Positions 24,963-32,628 of a stretch of DNA of 43,678 bases are shown one piece after another. The first letter of the stretch is position 1, and the number at the start of each line of letters is the position of its first letter. Source of the stretch: Magnetococcales bacterium (GTDB lineage Bacteria; Pseudomonadota; Magnetococcia; Magnetococcales; JADFYX01); contig JADFZS010000034.1 in the NCBI GenBank assembly GCA_015232405.1, positions 1-43,678 on the forward strand. The letters run 5' to 3'. The notes below the pieces were generated by a model. It saw only the letters and a program-made list of their open reading frames with translations, did no database searches and was not told the origin of the DNA. Both the position numbers and the translations under genes were made by a program.

Positions 24963-25199
24963 TTAGAGTTTTGATACTTTTTTACCAGAGTATGTGAAAG
25001 CTCTTCTGTCCATATTAAAATGGCTACCTTTGTCAATACCAATTGGGCGACCACAAGCACAAAAAATCTTCCCGTCTCGCTCGTTGGTATCATACATTCT
25101 TTTGATACGAGCCTTATGACAACGAATAACCTCTCCGTTACCAAGTTTCTGATATTTCCAAAGCTTGCGCCGACAGGCGGCACATTTTATGGTTAACAT
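24963..25199 (-). CDS. Small zinc-finger protein, Com-like
   Basis: A 78-residue protein with IKCAACRRKLWKYQ, GEVIRCHKARIKRMYD and IFCACGRPIGIDKG, Cys pairs that could hold one or two zinc ions. The N-terminal part recalls the Mu Com/phage zinc-finger translational regulators (IRCxxCxKLLFK...IRCPRCK), although the third knuckle keeps only one Cys (RCHKA). A second frame on the same bases (24947-25183) shows no such pattern and is a shadow. The ribosome site is weak (AAAGG, 13 bases upstream). It lies downstream of the restriction operon on the same strand, 158 bp after the hsdR stop. Confidence 0.65.
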   Translation of the reverse strand: MLTIKCAACRRKLWKYQKLGNGEVIRCHKARIKRMYDTNERDGKIFCACGRPIGIDKGSHFNMDRRAFTYSGKKVSKL

Positions 25200-25357
25200 T
25201 GCTAAACAGTGCCTTTGTAATGGTGCTCAATGTGTATCATTTTTATTATCATATAAACAGCAGTTTGTTATAAATTAAAAACATTCAAGTGTTTTTATAT
25301 GTAAGCCTGGATAATTCCATATTGTTTATATCATGTATAGCCAGATCATGTTCTCAC

Positions 25358-28255
25358 TCAATAGTATTCTCTGATATATCCATATGCCCGGTCAAATAGT
25401 TCCTGCTCCTTGTGAAGTTTGTATTTTAGCAGCGTACGCCGTAGTGCTTTTTGAACCTCCCGTTCTCCTGCACTGGTGGATTGCCAGCCAGGAAAGCGGA
25501 CTAAGCGGACGATTTCGTCGATATCGCCAACTATTCGCTCCACCATCTTGGGAGTGTCACCGTTCTTCATATCTGAGAATAGCTCTGTCAGGGCGGCTTT
25601 GGCTCTGTTCTGTTCCTCTTCTTGATCTACCTGCTTTTCGGCTTCCACCACCTCTCTGGCTAGATCCAGAAGTTCCTTTAGAAAGTCAATACTGTGAATG
25701 AGGCCCTGTTCATGGCGTTCACGGAGTTTCTCCAGGCGTTCTCCCAAATCAACGAATTTGGGGTTGTCTTTGTGTTTTCTCAAGCGTGCCACCAGCTTTA
25801 TTTCGACCTCTTTGGCTTTCTTTGAATTATTGTTGTTGAGCAGGTCTTCTAGAACCTCTGCATCCATCACCAGAGTATCAAGATCATCTCTTACAGTATC
25901 TATATGGACATTTTTGTGAACCAACTCTATTGTTTTGGCCCCCAAGGCATGCCAGAGCAGTTTGCCGTTACCGCTGGGTGGTTTGACTGACTCATAGACC
26001 TGTGTCAACCATTTGTAGTCGGTCTCGTGAGGGTTCAAGCAGGGATCGGGAGAGAGTGCTTCCCACAGACGGGAGAGAGCGGAATATTCTGCGGCGAAGT
26101 GGTCCCGTGTTTTGTTGTCCGGTAGACACTCTTGAGCGGTGATAAGTCCTTCATATCCACCTACGGTACGATCAATATCTGGAAAAAAGGCCAGACAGCG
26201 AGCTACCACCATGGGTAATTCTTCTTTTATATCGTCAAGACTTGTGATGACTTGCTGGACTGTTTTCTCATCGAAATCCAGTGCTCGGGCTACATCATCG
26301 AAGATACCCAGGTAATCAACTACCAAACCGTGGGTTTTGCCGGGATAGACACGGTTGGTACGACAGATAGCCTGGAGTAGATTATGGTCTTTGATGGGCT
26401 TATCCAAATACATGGCCTGGAGGATTGGTGCATCGAAGCCAGTCAGCAGCTTGGAAGTGACGATGAGGTATTTTAGTGGGTCGGCAGGATCTCTAAATCG
26501 GTCCAAGAGTTTTTCTTCGGCGTCCTTCTCCAGGCGATGCTCGGTGTATGGGTCGTTCTTACCACCTTTGGTGTGCATCACCACGGCACTAGCCTCTTCA
26601 CCAACAAGGGCATCCATGGCTTTTTTGTAGAGAACGCAGCACTCCCGGTCAAAGGTGACTACCTGGGCTTTGAATCCGTTGGGTTCTACCTTATCTTGGA
26701 AATGGCGAACAATGTGCGCAACAATGGCCTCCACACGGTTGGGAGATTTTATCAACACTGCCATCTTGGCAGCCCGTTTTGCCAGATCATCTCGATCCTG
26801 TTCGCTCAACTGATCGGTGATGGCATCGTAGGCTTCGTCTACAGCGGTCTGGTCGATGCGCAATTTGATATCCACCGTTTCAAAGTGGAGGGGCAATGTG
26901 GCTTTATCTCGTATGGAGTTCTGGAAGGAGTAGCGGCTCATGTAGCCCTGGCTATCCTCTTGTGCGCCGAAGGCCCAGAAGGTGTTGCGGTCTGCTCGGT
27001 TGATTGGCGTACCAGTGAGCCCGAATAAAAAGGCGTTGGGCAGTGCCTCACGCATACGGCGACCCAGGTCGCCCTCTTGGGTGCGGTGGGCTTCGTCTAC
27101 CATGACTATGACGTTGGTGCTGTTGTTGAGTACGCCGTCGGCCTCGCCAAATTTATGGATGGTGGTGATAATTACCTTGCGTACATCCTGTGCCAGTAGG
27201 GTTTGCAACTCACCACGATTGGCTGCACCGATCATGTTGGGTACGTCGGCGGCGTTGAAGGTGGCGGTGATCTGGGTATCAAGGTCGATGCGATCCACCA
27301 CAATAATTACCGTGGGATTGCCCAACGCCGGATGCAGGCGCAACTTTTGGGCGGCGAAGACCATGAGTAGAGATTTTCCACTGCCTTGGAAATGCCAGAT
27401 GAGTCCTTTCTTGATTCGACCCTGAATGACCCTCTGCACCATGAGGTTGGCAGCTTCGTACTGCTGATAACGGCTGATGACCTTGATGCGGCGGTGTTTT
27501 TTGTCGGTGGCAAAGACGGTGAAGTTTTGCAGAATGTCAAGGATGATGGCAGGGGTAAGCATCTGTTCAACAGTTCGCTTAACATCGGTCAAGGAGCCTT
27601 CATCCGGATTGTCAGCATTACGCCACGGCCCCCAGATATCCACCGGCATACGTACCGAGCCATAGCGGTATGCTTTGCCATCGGTGGCAAAGGAAAAGAC
27701 GTTGGGCACAAACATGCCCGGCACGGTCTGTTCATAGCCGTTGTGGATGTCCGAGGCTCCATCTACCCAGGTAACAGCCGGGCGCACCGGGGTTTTGGCC
27801 TCGCCGATGACCAGGGGAAAGCCGTTGACCAGCAGCACTACATCAAAGCGGCTACCACCTTCCATCTTGGGATAAATCCATTGGCTTGTGACCACGCAGT
27901 CGTTCTCATGGGGCCTGTCAAAATCCATGATACGGACGGCGACATGTTCGCCGTTGGGTCCGAAGGGCATGGACTTCTCGCCCCGCAACCACTCGGAAAA
28001 GTGCTCATTGGCCCGAACCAGACCATCGGAGTTTACCGAAAGGGGGATGGCCCGTAGACGGTAGAGTACCTCATCAGCCCGGTCTGGTTGGGTAGCTATG
28101 TCAGGATTGAGGCGTACCAGCGCATCCCGGACTATGGATTCGATGAAAACATCATTATGGGCGCGACCCAAGCTATCGGCAGTCACAAAGCGCCAGCCCT
28201 GGCTGGAGAGGGTATCCAAGACAATTTGTTCGACGGTGTTTTCTTCATTAAACAT
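25358..28255 (-). CDS. hsdR: Type I restriction enzyme, endonuclease/translocase subunit HsdR
   Basis: This is the 965-residue motor and nuclease subunit. The N-terminal PD-(D/E)XK nuclease is seen as FDVVLL (Asp138) and VIGEAKTP (Glu152, Lys154). The SF2 translocase follows: Walker A HFQGSGKS (288-295), DEAH (387-390), GLTGTP (412-417) and the motif V/VI region LLTGFDAP...LLQAICRTNRVYPGK. A helical C-terminus of about 250 residues presumably docks on the methyltransferase core. All catalytic residues are present. It is the last gene of the operon and overlaps hsdS by eight bases, so restriction is made after modification. The region looks more GC-rich than its flanks by eye, consistent with transfer. 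Confidence 0.96.
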   Translation of the reverse strand: MFNEENTVEQIVLDTLSSQGWRFVTADSLGRAHNDVFIESIVRDALVRLNPDIATQPDRADEVLYRLRAIPLSVNSDGLVRANEHFSEWLRGEKSMPFGPNGEHVAVRIMDFDRPHENDCVVTSQWIYPKMEGGSRFDVVLLVNGFPLVIGEAKTPVRPAVTWVDGASDIHNGYEQTVPGMFVPNVFSFATDGKAYRYGSVRMPVDIWGPWRNADNPDEGSLTDVKRTVEQMLTPAIILDILQNFTVFATDKKHRRIKVISRYQQYEAANLMVQRVIQGRIKKGLIWHFQGSGKSLLMVFAAQKLRLHPALGNPTVIIVVDRIDLDTQITATFNAADVPNMIGAANRGELQTLLAQDVRKVIITTIHKFGEADGVLNNSTNVIVMVDEAHRTQEGDLGRRMREALPNAFLFGLTGTPINRADRNTFWAFGAQEDSQGYMSRYSFQNSIRDKATLPLHFETVDIKLRIDQTAVDEAYDAITDQLSEQDRDDLAKRAAKMAVLIKSPNRVEAIVAHIVRHFQDKVEPNGFKAQVVTFDRECCVLYKKAMDALVGEEASAVVMHTKGGKNDPYTEHRLEKDAEEKLLDRFRDPADPLKYLIVTSKLLTGFDAPILQAMYLDKPIKDHNLLQAICRTNRVYPGKTHGLVVDYLGIFDDVARALDFDEKTVQQVITSLDDIKEELPMVVARCLAFFPDIDRTVGGYEGLITAQECLPDNKTRDHFAAEYSALSRLWEALSPDPCLNPHETDYKWLTQVYESVKPPSGNGKLLWHALGAKTIELVHKNVHIDTVRDDLDTLVMDAEVLEDLLNNNNSKKAKEVEIKLVARLRKHKDNPKFVDLGERLEKLRERHEQGLIHSIDFLKELLDLAREVVEAEKQVDQEEEQNRAKAALTELFSDMKNGDTPKMVERIVGDIDEIVRLVRFPGWQSTSAGEREVQKALRRTLLKYKLHKEQELFDRAYGYIREYY

Positions 28256-29450
28256 GGCTTTGTCTTTTTCTGTGTGATGATTTAAAGGCTCGTTTGAATT
28301 TCTCTAACGTCTTCCTTGAGAAACCACTAATATCTAATATTTGCTCTCTTATCATCACATCTACAGAAACCAGAAGTCGTTGTTTCTCGATATCTGGAAG
28401 TGGGATTTTAATTGATTTTACATCGTCTTGGTTAATGCTTGACTGGTTGATAGCATCTTTACATCTGGACAGAATATATTTTTTTGTTGCAGATGAGGTT
28501 AGTATCATCACGATATATTCTGGCAGAGCCAAACTTTCATCGATAGAAAACTTCATTATATTTGATTCAAAGACTGTATCCTCTTTAAAGTCTGGAACCA
28601 AACCGCATTTCCCTAAGTACTCTCTACTGTTAACGCGATTTATAACGATGTCTCTATGTGTCAACTTGTACCTCTCAATATTAGAAGCTCCAATATTTAC
28701 TCTTTTAAGTTCAAGTTCAGTGTTAACAACTCCATCGTAAAATGAATCAATGCGGAGAATTGGAGCTCCTTTTCCATAGTCGGTGGCTGGACGGTAGAGG
28801 CCATTCTGAGGACCAACAATGATTAGGTCTCCTAAGGGAACGGCTAGATTCTTTTTTTGAATCTCTTTATTGACCAAAGCCGTTCTAACAATTGAAAGGC
28901 TATCAGATACATTTAGGTATTTTTGTGAACACGTATCCGCCGCCCAGAGGATCTCAGCGATACGGCGCTGCTCCTTGATGGGCGGGATGGGGAATTCCTG
29001 CACCTTCATCGTTTTCCAGTTGATGGTCGGGGACAGGGAGCCCACTGAAATCTCAATGGCCCGCTCCATGAACATGTCTGATTGCATGAAGAACGGTAGA
29101 AACTCAGGCAGAATCACATTGGGCTTGGCCCTGACTACCATGGCATGGGCTGAACAGATACCATCAAACTCAGCCACTGCCAGCTTGCGTTGATAGGCCC
29201 GGCGGCGACCAAAGACTACATCACCCTTCTGGAACCTCATCTTTTGCCCTGTCACATCGGACGGATGGCCCCAACGCCGCAGGTGGAGTGACTCTGGGTC
29301 AAGGTGTTCCAGCCCAACGTAGATGTCAGTCTCTGCCTTTGCCGGATCCACGCGGACATTGATGTTGTCGGCAATATCACCAAACTTCACCATCCTCCAG
29401 CCGGGTTTTAGTGATGACTTCCTCACGAGGAACTCACATTTTTCCAGCAC
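28248..29450 (-). CDS. hsdS: Type I restriction enzyme, specificity subunit HsdS
   Basis: The DNA-recognition subunit (400 residues) with two target-recognition domains. TRD1 is roughly residues 20-160, beginning GWRMVKFGDIAD and ending SPTINWKTMKVQEFPIPPIK. The central conserved helix contains EQRRIAEILWAAD. TRD2 is roughly 200-345, followed by IPLPDIEKQRLLVSVDVMIR as the distal conserved region. The two TRDs differ strongly, as expected for a bipartite asymmetric target. The start overlaps the HigA-ImmA gene by 28 bases. Each TRD reads one half-site, which cannot be deduced here. No inverted hsdS fragment for phase switching is visible nearby. Confidence 0.94.
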   Translation of the reverse strand: MLEKCEFLVRKSSLKPGWRMVKFGDIADNINVRVDPAKAETDIYVGLEHLDPESLHLRRWGHPSDVTGQKMRFQKGDVVFGRRRAYQRKLAVAEFDGICSAHAMVVRAKPNVILPEFLPFFMQSDMFMERAIEISVGSLSPTINWKTMKVQEFPIPPIKEQRRIAEILWAADTCSQKYLNVSDSLSIVRTALVNKEIQKKNLAVPLGDLIIVGPQNGLYRPATDYGKGAPILRIDSFYDGVVNTELELKRVNIGASNIERYKLTHRDIVINRVNSREYLGKCGLVPDFKEDTVFESNIMKFSIDESLALPEYIVMILTSSATKKYILSRCKDAINQSSINQDDVKSIKIPLPDIEKQRLLVSVDVMIREQILDISGFSRKTLEKFKRAFKSSHRKRQSHV

Positions 29451-30520
29451 AAAGAAACCTTGAGCTTGTTGCCGTGGGTATTTGGTAGCAATTTATCATG
29501 TTGCAAGCGACCCACTACGATTCCGGGTGCAATATCGATTTCATCGGCAAAATCGGTAACCGGGTCCAAAGAGAGGCCATCCCACTTTCGTCGGAAGCTT
29601 CGCAACTTGGTAGGTGGAATCAACCAATCACGGGCAAACTCATTGGCTTCCTCCTCCTTTTCTCCATCCAGACCATTACTCTCTATAAATATATCTTTTC
29701 GACCATGTTTGATAATGTGACCTGCCTCGTGAAAGAAGGTAAACCAGAGGTGATCGTTGCTTTTATATCGCAGACTCAACTGAATAACTGCCTTATCCCC
29801 CAGCCAACGAGTAGCACCGGAAACCCCGGTTTTGGGCAGTTCGGGTACGAACACCACAGCAACTCCAGCCAAAGAGCACCATTCTATCAGCTTGGGCTGA
29901 AATGCTTCTGGAGTTTGGGTAGTGAGAGAACGAACCTTTTTTAATGCCTGTTGGAACTTCTTTTTATCAAAAGGGGAGCATGGCATTTGCCTAGCTTCGA
30001 TTTCTCCTTGCCGCAACCAAGCTGAAACCGCTTCGGCATGGGTTTCAAACCGTTGGGTCTGCCGATAGGCCACCTGATAGTTTTCCCAAACATCCAACCA
30101 TTGATCCGGCGAGGCTACCCCAAAAAAACTCAGCACCTCACCAAGTTGCTCACTCTTATCTTTAAATTTTTTAACCCAGCCCAGGTTGATCATCTTGGCT
30201 ACGGGTATCCGTTTCAGCCAGTCCAACTCCGACTCCAGACGGGCCTGCTCGGCCAGGCGAGAGCGGTCTTCCTGAAATTGACGCTCCAGGTTGTTCCAAA
30301 AATGGGCCGGGCGGCCCAAAACCCGCTCCAACTTTTGCGCCGAGTCGGTGGTGATGGGAGATTTGCCTTTGATGATTTCATTTATGGTCTTTTTTGCCAG
30401 TCCGGCCCGCATGGCCAGTTGAGCCTGGGTCATCGGGTAGGCTTCCAAATACTCATCCAGAACTTCACCCGGTGTAACAAGATAGTCGGGAAGATATTGG
30501 TTTTTATGTCTATCGCTCAT
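29423..30520 (-). CDS. HigA-type antitoxin fused to ImmA/IrrE metallopeptidase
   Basis: A two-domain protein of about 365 residues. The N-terminal XRE helix-turn-helix is the HigA type: TPGEVLDEYLEAYPMTQAQL, then AMRAGLAKKTINEIIKGK, then RVLGRPAHFWNNLERQF. The C-terminal half is an ImmA/IrrE zinc peptidase with FFHEAGHIIKH (HExxH) and a downstream EEEANEFARDWLIP that supplies the third ligand. I take the ATG at 30520 (GGAG nine bases upstream) rather than an earlier TTG. It overlaps the toxin-like gene by 11 bases and hsdS by 28. ImmA/IrrE peptidases cleave repressors upon DNA damage or phage signals, so it may regulate this operon or the paired toxin. Confidence 0.9.
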   Translation of the reverse strand: MSDRHKNQYLPDYLVTPGEVLDEYLEAYPMTQAQLAMRAGLAKKTINEIIKGKSPITTDSAQKLERVLGRPAHFWNNLERQFQEDRSRLAEQARLESELDWLKRIPVAKMINLGWVKKFKDKSEQLGEVLSFFGVASPDQWLDVWENYQVAYRQTQRFETHAEAVSAWLRQGEIEARQMPCSPFDKKKFQQALKKVRSLTTQTPEAFQPKLIEWCSLAGVAVVFVPELPKTGVSGATRWLGDKAVIQLSLRYKSNDHLWFTFFHEAGHIIKHGRKDIFIESNGLDGEKEEEANEFARDWLIPPTKLRSFRRKWDGLSLDPVTDFADEIDIAPGIVVGRLQHDKLLPNTHGNKLKVSLCWKNVSSS

Positions 30521-30860
30521 GAGTATTCTCCACCCCAAGGATTGTAATAGCAGTTACTTGGGACCAATCCAGACCTCCCTCATCGCGTAATGGAGTCGGG
30601 TCATGGTTTGGTTTGAAAGTCAATCTGTATGGATGATCCAGGTCAACGGACATTTTGTTGAAGCTATGTCCCTTGGAAATTTCATGGCAGCGGGCCGGGC
30701 CACTCTCAGGAGGCCAGAAGTCCATCAAACTATCAGCCGCTCGCAACTCCATCATACGTAGGCTAATTTTCTTTGCGCGTAGCACCCCATAAATTTTCAC
30801 AAGCTTAGACCCCTCGTTGAATGATTTTTTCAACTTGGTTGTCTTGAAGTCTATATCCAT
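30510..30860 (-). CDS. RelE/HigB-superfamily toxin-like protein
   Basis: A 116-residue basic protein upstream of and overlapping the HigA-ImmA gene, the usual toxin-first order of higBA. The N-terminus DFKTTKLKKSFNEGSKLVKI, the helix KISLRMMELRAADSLMDFWP and the strand end PYRLTFKPNH fit the RelE/ParE fold as found in HigB or plasmid-maintenance killer proteins. By family analogy it would be an mRNA interferase or a gyrase-type toxin; the catalytic residues cannot be assigned safely. It begins 37 bp after hsdM2. Its placement inside a restriction operon is unusual and could enforce operon retention. Confidence 0.8.
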   Translation of the reverse strand: MDIDFKTTKLKKSFNEGSKLVKIYGVLRAKKISLRMMELRAADSLMDFWPPESGPARCHEISKGHSFNKMSVDLDHPYRLTFKPNHDPTPLRDEGGLDWSQVTAITILGVENTHER

Positions 30861-30897
30861 AGAATAAAAAAGTCCAATATATTATTAACCCACAGGG

Positions 30898-32628
30898 TTA
30901 ATTAAAGTTGGTATTTTTCAGCACATCAAAAAGATCATCCATGGAAGAGCGTAACGCCTGTGATCCTTTTTTCCATTGAATAATGGCATCTGGCAGACTG
31001 CTTTCAATATCATATGCCTGTTTGGATTTGTTAGTCACTTTGCTTCGCACATAGAGCGGAATGCTTAAATTATGCTCCAGTTCCCGGATGGCTGGCAGGT
31101 CGGCAACAGTAGTGAATCCATCTTCTTCAGTAAAACTCCGATAAGCGTTGACGATGCGCTCAATATGGTCGTCGGTCAAAAAACTCTGGGCTCGCTCTCG
31201 AGTCACTTCACCGACGGCATTGATGAACAGCACCTTCCCTTTACTGGCCTTTGGTTTATTCATCCGGCAGATAACGACACAAGCCTCCATGGGGGAGTTG
31301 TAAAAAAGATTCGGCCCCAGGCCCAATACGCACTCCACCACATCGGACTCCACCAATTTGGCGCGCATCTGTTTCTCTTCATTGCGAAACAACACCCCAT
31401 GGGGAAATAGAATGGCACAGCGGCCCGTGCGATGGTTCATGCTGGTAGTGATATGCTGCCAAAAGGCATAATCGGCACGGCCTTGGGGCGGTGTACCGTA
31501 AATATTTCGACCCCAGGGATCATTGGAAAATTTGCCCCGGTCCCACTGCTTGATGGAGTATGGCGGGTTGGCTAGAACCACATCAAAGTGTTGTAGCTTC
31601 CCTTTTTTGACAAACTTGGGATCTTCCAGAGTATCTCCCCGCATGACGTTAAAATCCTCTATGCCATGAAGAAAAAGGTTCATCCGTCCTATGGATGAGG
31701 TCATCAGGTTACGCTCCTGACCAAACAGTCGTAGGGTGCGCCACTCCTTTTTTTTGCGCTGAAGATGGGCCACTGCTGATAACAGCATGCCAGCCGAACC
31801 GCAGGTGGGGTCGTAGATGGATTCTCCCGGTTTTGGCTCCAGCATCTCTGTCATAAGGTGAACCACAGTGCGGTTGGTATAGAACTCTGCCGCTGTGTGA
31901 CCGGAATCATCAGCAAACTTTTTGATCAGAAATTCATAACCGACCCCTAGTTCATCTTCCGGGCAGTTGGCTAGAGAGAGGGTATGTTTGCTGAAATGTT
32001 CGATTAGTTCTTTTAGCATATGGTCAGGCAAACGTTCCGTGTTGGTCCATTGAGCATCACCAAATACACCGTAGAGACTGTCCGGGTTGGCCTTCTCAAT
32101 GGTCCTCAGAGCATCCTGAATTGCTTTGCCAACATGAGAGGCGGTGTTGCGGACCTGATTCCAATGGGCTTTGGTTGGAATGCGAAAGCGGTGATTTTCC
32201 TCAAAGGCGGCGTACTCTTTATCTCCGCCCGATTCATCTAGAGCTAGGAAATACTCTTCATCATGGACATCACAGAGCCGTTTGAAAAAGAGCAGTGGGA
32301 AGATGAACTGCTTGTAGTCACCCGCATCGATGTATCCTCGAAGAAGCGTTGCTGCTCCCCAGAGATAGGACTCCAATTCCGATTGGCTGATCAAACCCTC
32401 TTTTTTGTAAATTTTCTGCCCACAATGGGTACACTCCCAGGTCGGTGCATCCAATTTAATGCCGCATCCACCTAGAGATACTCGACCTTCTAAAATTTGT
32501 TTTTCCAGTTTAGCGTCTTGATTTGGCATTCCATACAAAATGCTTGCTACAGGGGACTTTTTGCAGGAAGGGCATTTCACTGGCTTTGTTACTCTTTGTA
32601 TTCTGGCAGATGGTACTTTTATATTCAT
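30898..32628 (-). CDS. hsdM: Second type I methyltransferase subunit HsdM2 with N-terminal zinc ribbon
   Basis: A 576-residue N6-adenine methyltransferase subunit. From about residue 83 it follows the HsdM plan: helical N-domain (LESYLWGAATLLRGYIDAGD, FIFPLLFFKRLCDV), SAM motif I DPTCGSAGM (273-281) and catalytic motif IV NPPY (354-357). It differs from HsdM1 in carrying an extra 80-residue head with CPSC (19-22), Cys55 and CTHC (66-69) plus ILYGMP and SLGGCGI. This is a zinc-ribbon type usually seen as a small stand-alone protein. The start overlaps hsdM1 by four bases (ATGA). Both active-site motifs look intact, so it should be catalytic rather than a structural paralogue. Confidence 0.93.
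   Translation of the reverse strand: MNIKVPSARIQRVTKPVKCPSCKKSPVASILYGMPNQDAKLEKQILEGRVSLGGCGIKLDAPTWECTHCGQKIYKKEGLISQSELESYLWGAATLLRGYIDAGDYKQFIFPLLFFKRLCDVHDEEYFLALDESGGDKEYAAFEENHRFRIPTKAHWNQVRNTASHVGKAIQDALRTIEKANPDSLYGVFGDAQWTNTERLPDHMLKELIEHFSKHTLSLANCPEDELGVGYEFLIKKFADDSGHTAAEFYTNRTVVHLMTEMLEPKPGESIYDPTCGSAGMLLSAVAHLQRKKKEWRTLRLFGQERNLMTSSIGRMNLFLHGIEDFNVMRGDTLEDPKFVKKGKLQHFDVVLANPPYSIKQWDRGKFSNDPWGRNIYGTPPQGRADYAFWQHITTSMNHRTGRCAILFPHGVLFRNEEKQMRAKLVESDVVECVLGLGPNLFYNSPMEACVVICRMNKPKASKGKVLFINAVGEVTRERAQSFLTDDHIERIVNAYRSFTEEDGFTTVADLPAIRELEHNLSIPLYVRSKVTNKSKQAYDIESSLPDAIIQWKKGSQALRSSMDDLFDVLKNTNFN

Noticed and set aside
26537..28057. Several long plus-strand frames opposite hsdR
   Set aside because: They are shadows of the GC-richer hsdR coding frame, with no ribosome sites or recognisable domains.
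28248..29450. Phase-variable hsdS with silent cassettes
   Set aside because: Only one hsdS is present; no partial hsdS, recombinase gene or inverted repeat at the TRD borders was seen.
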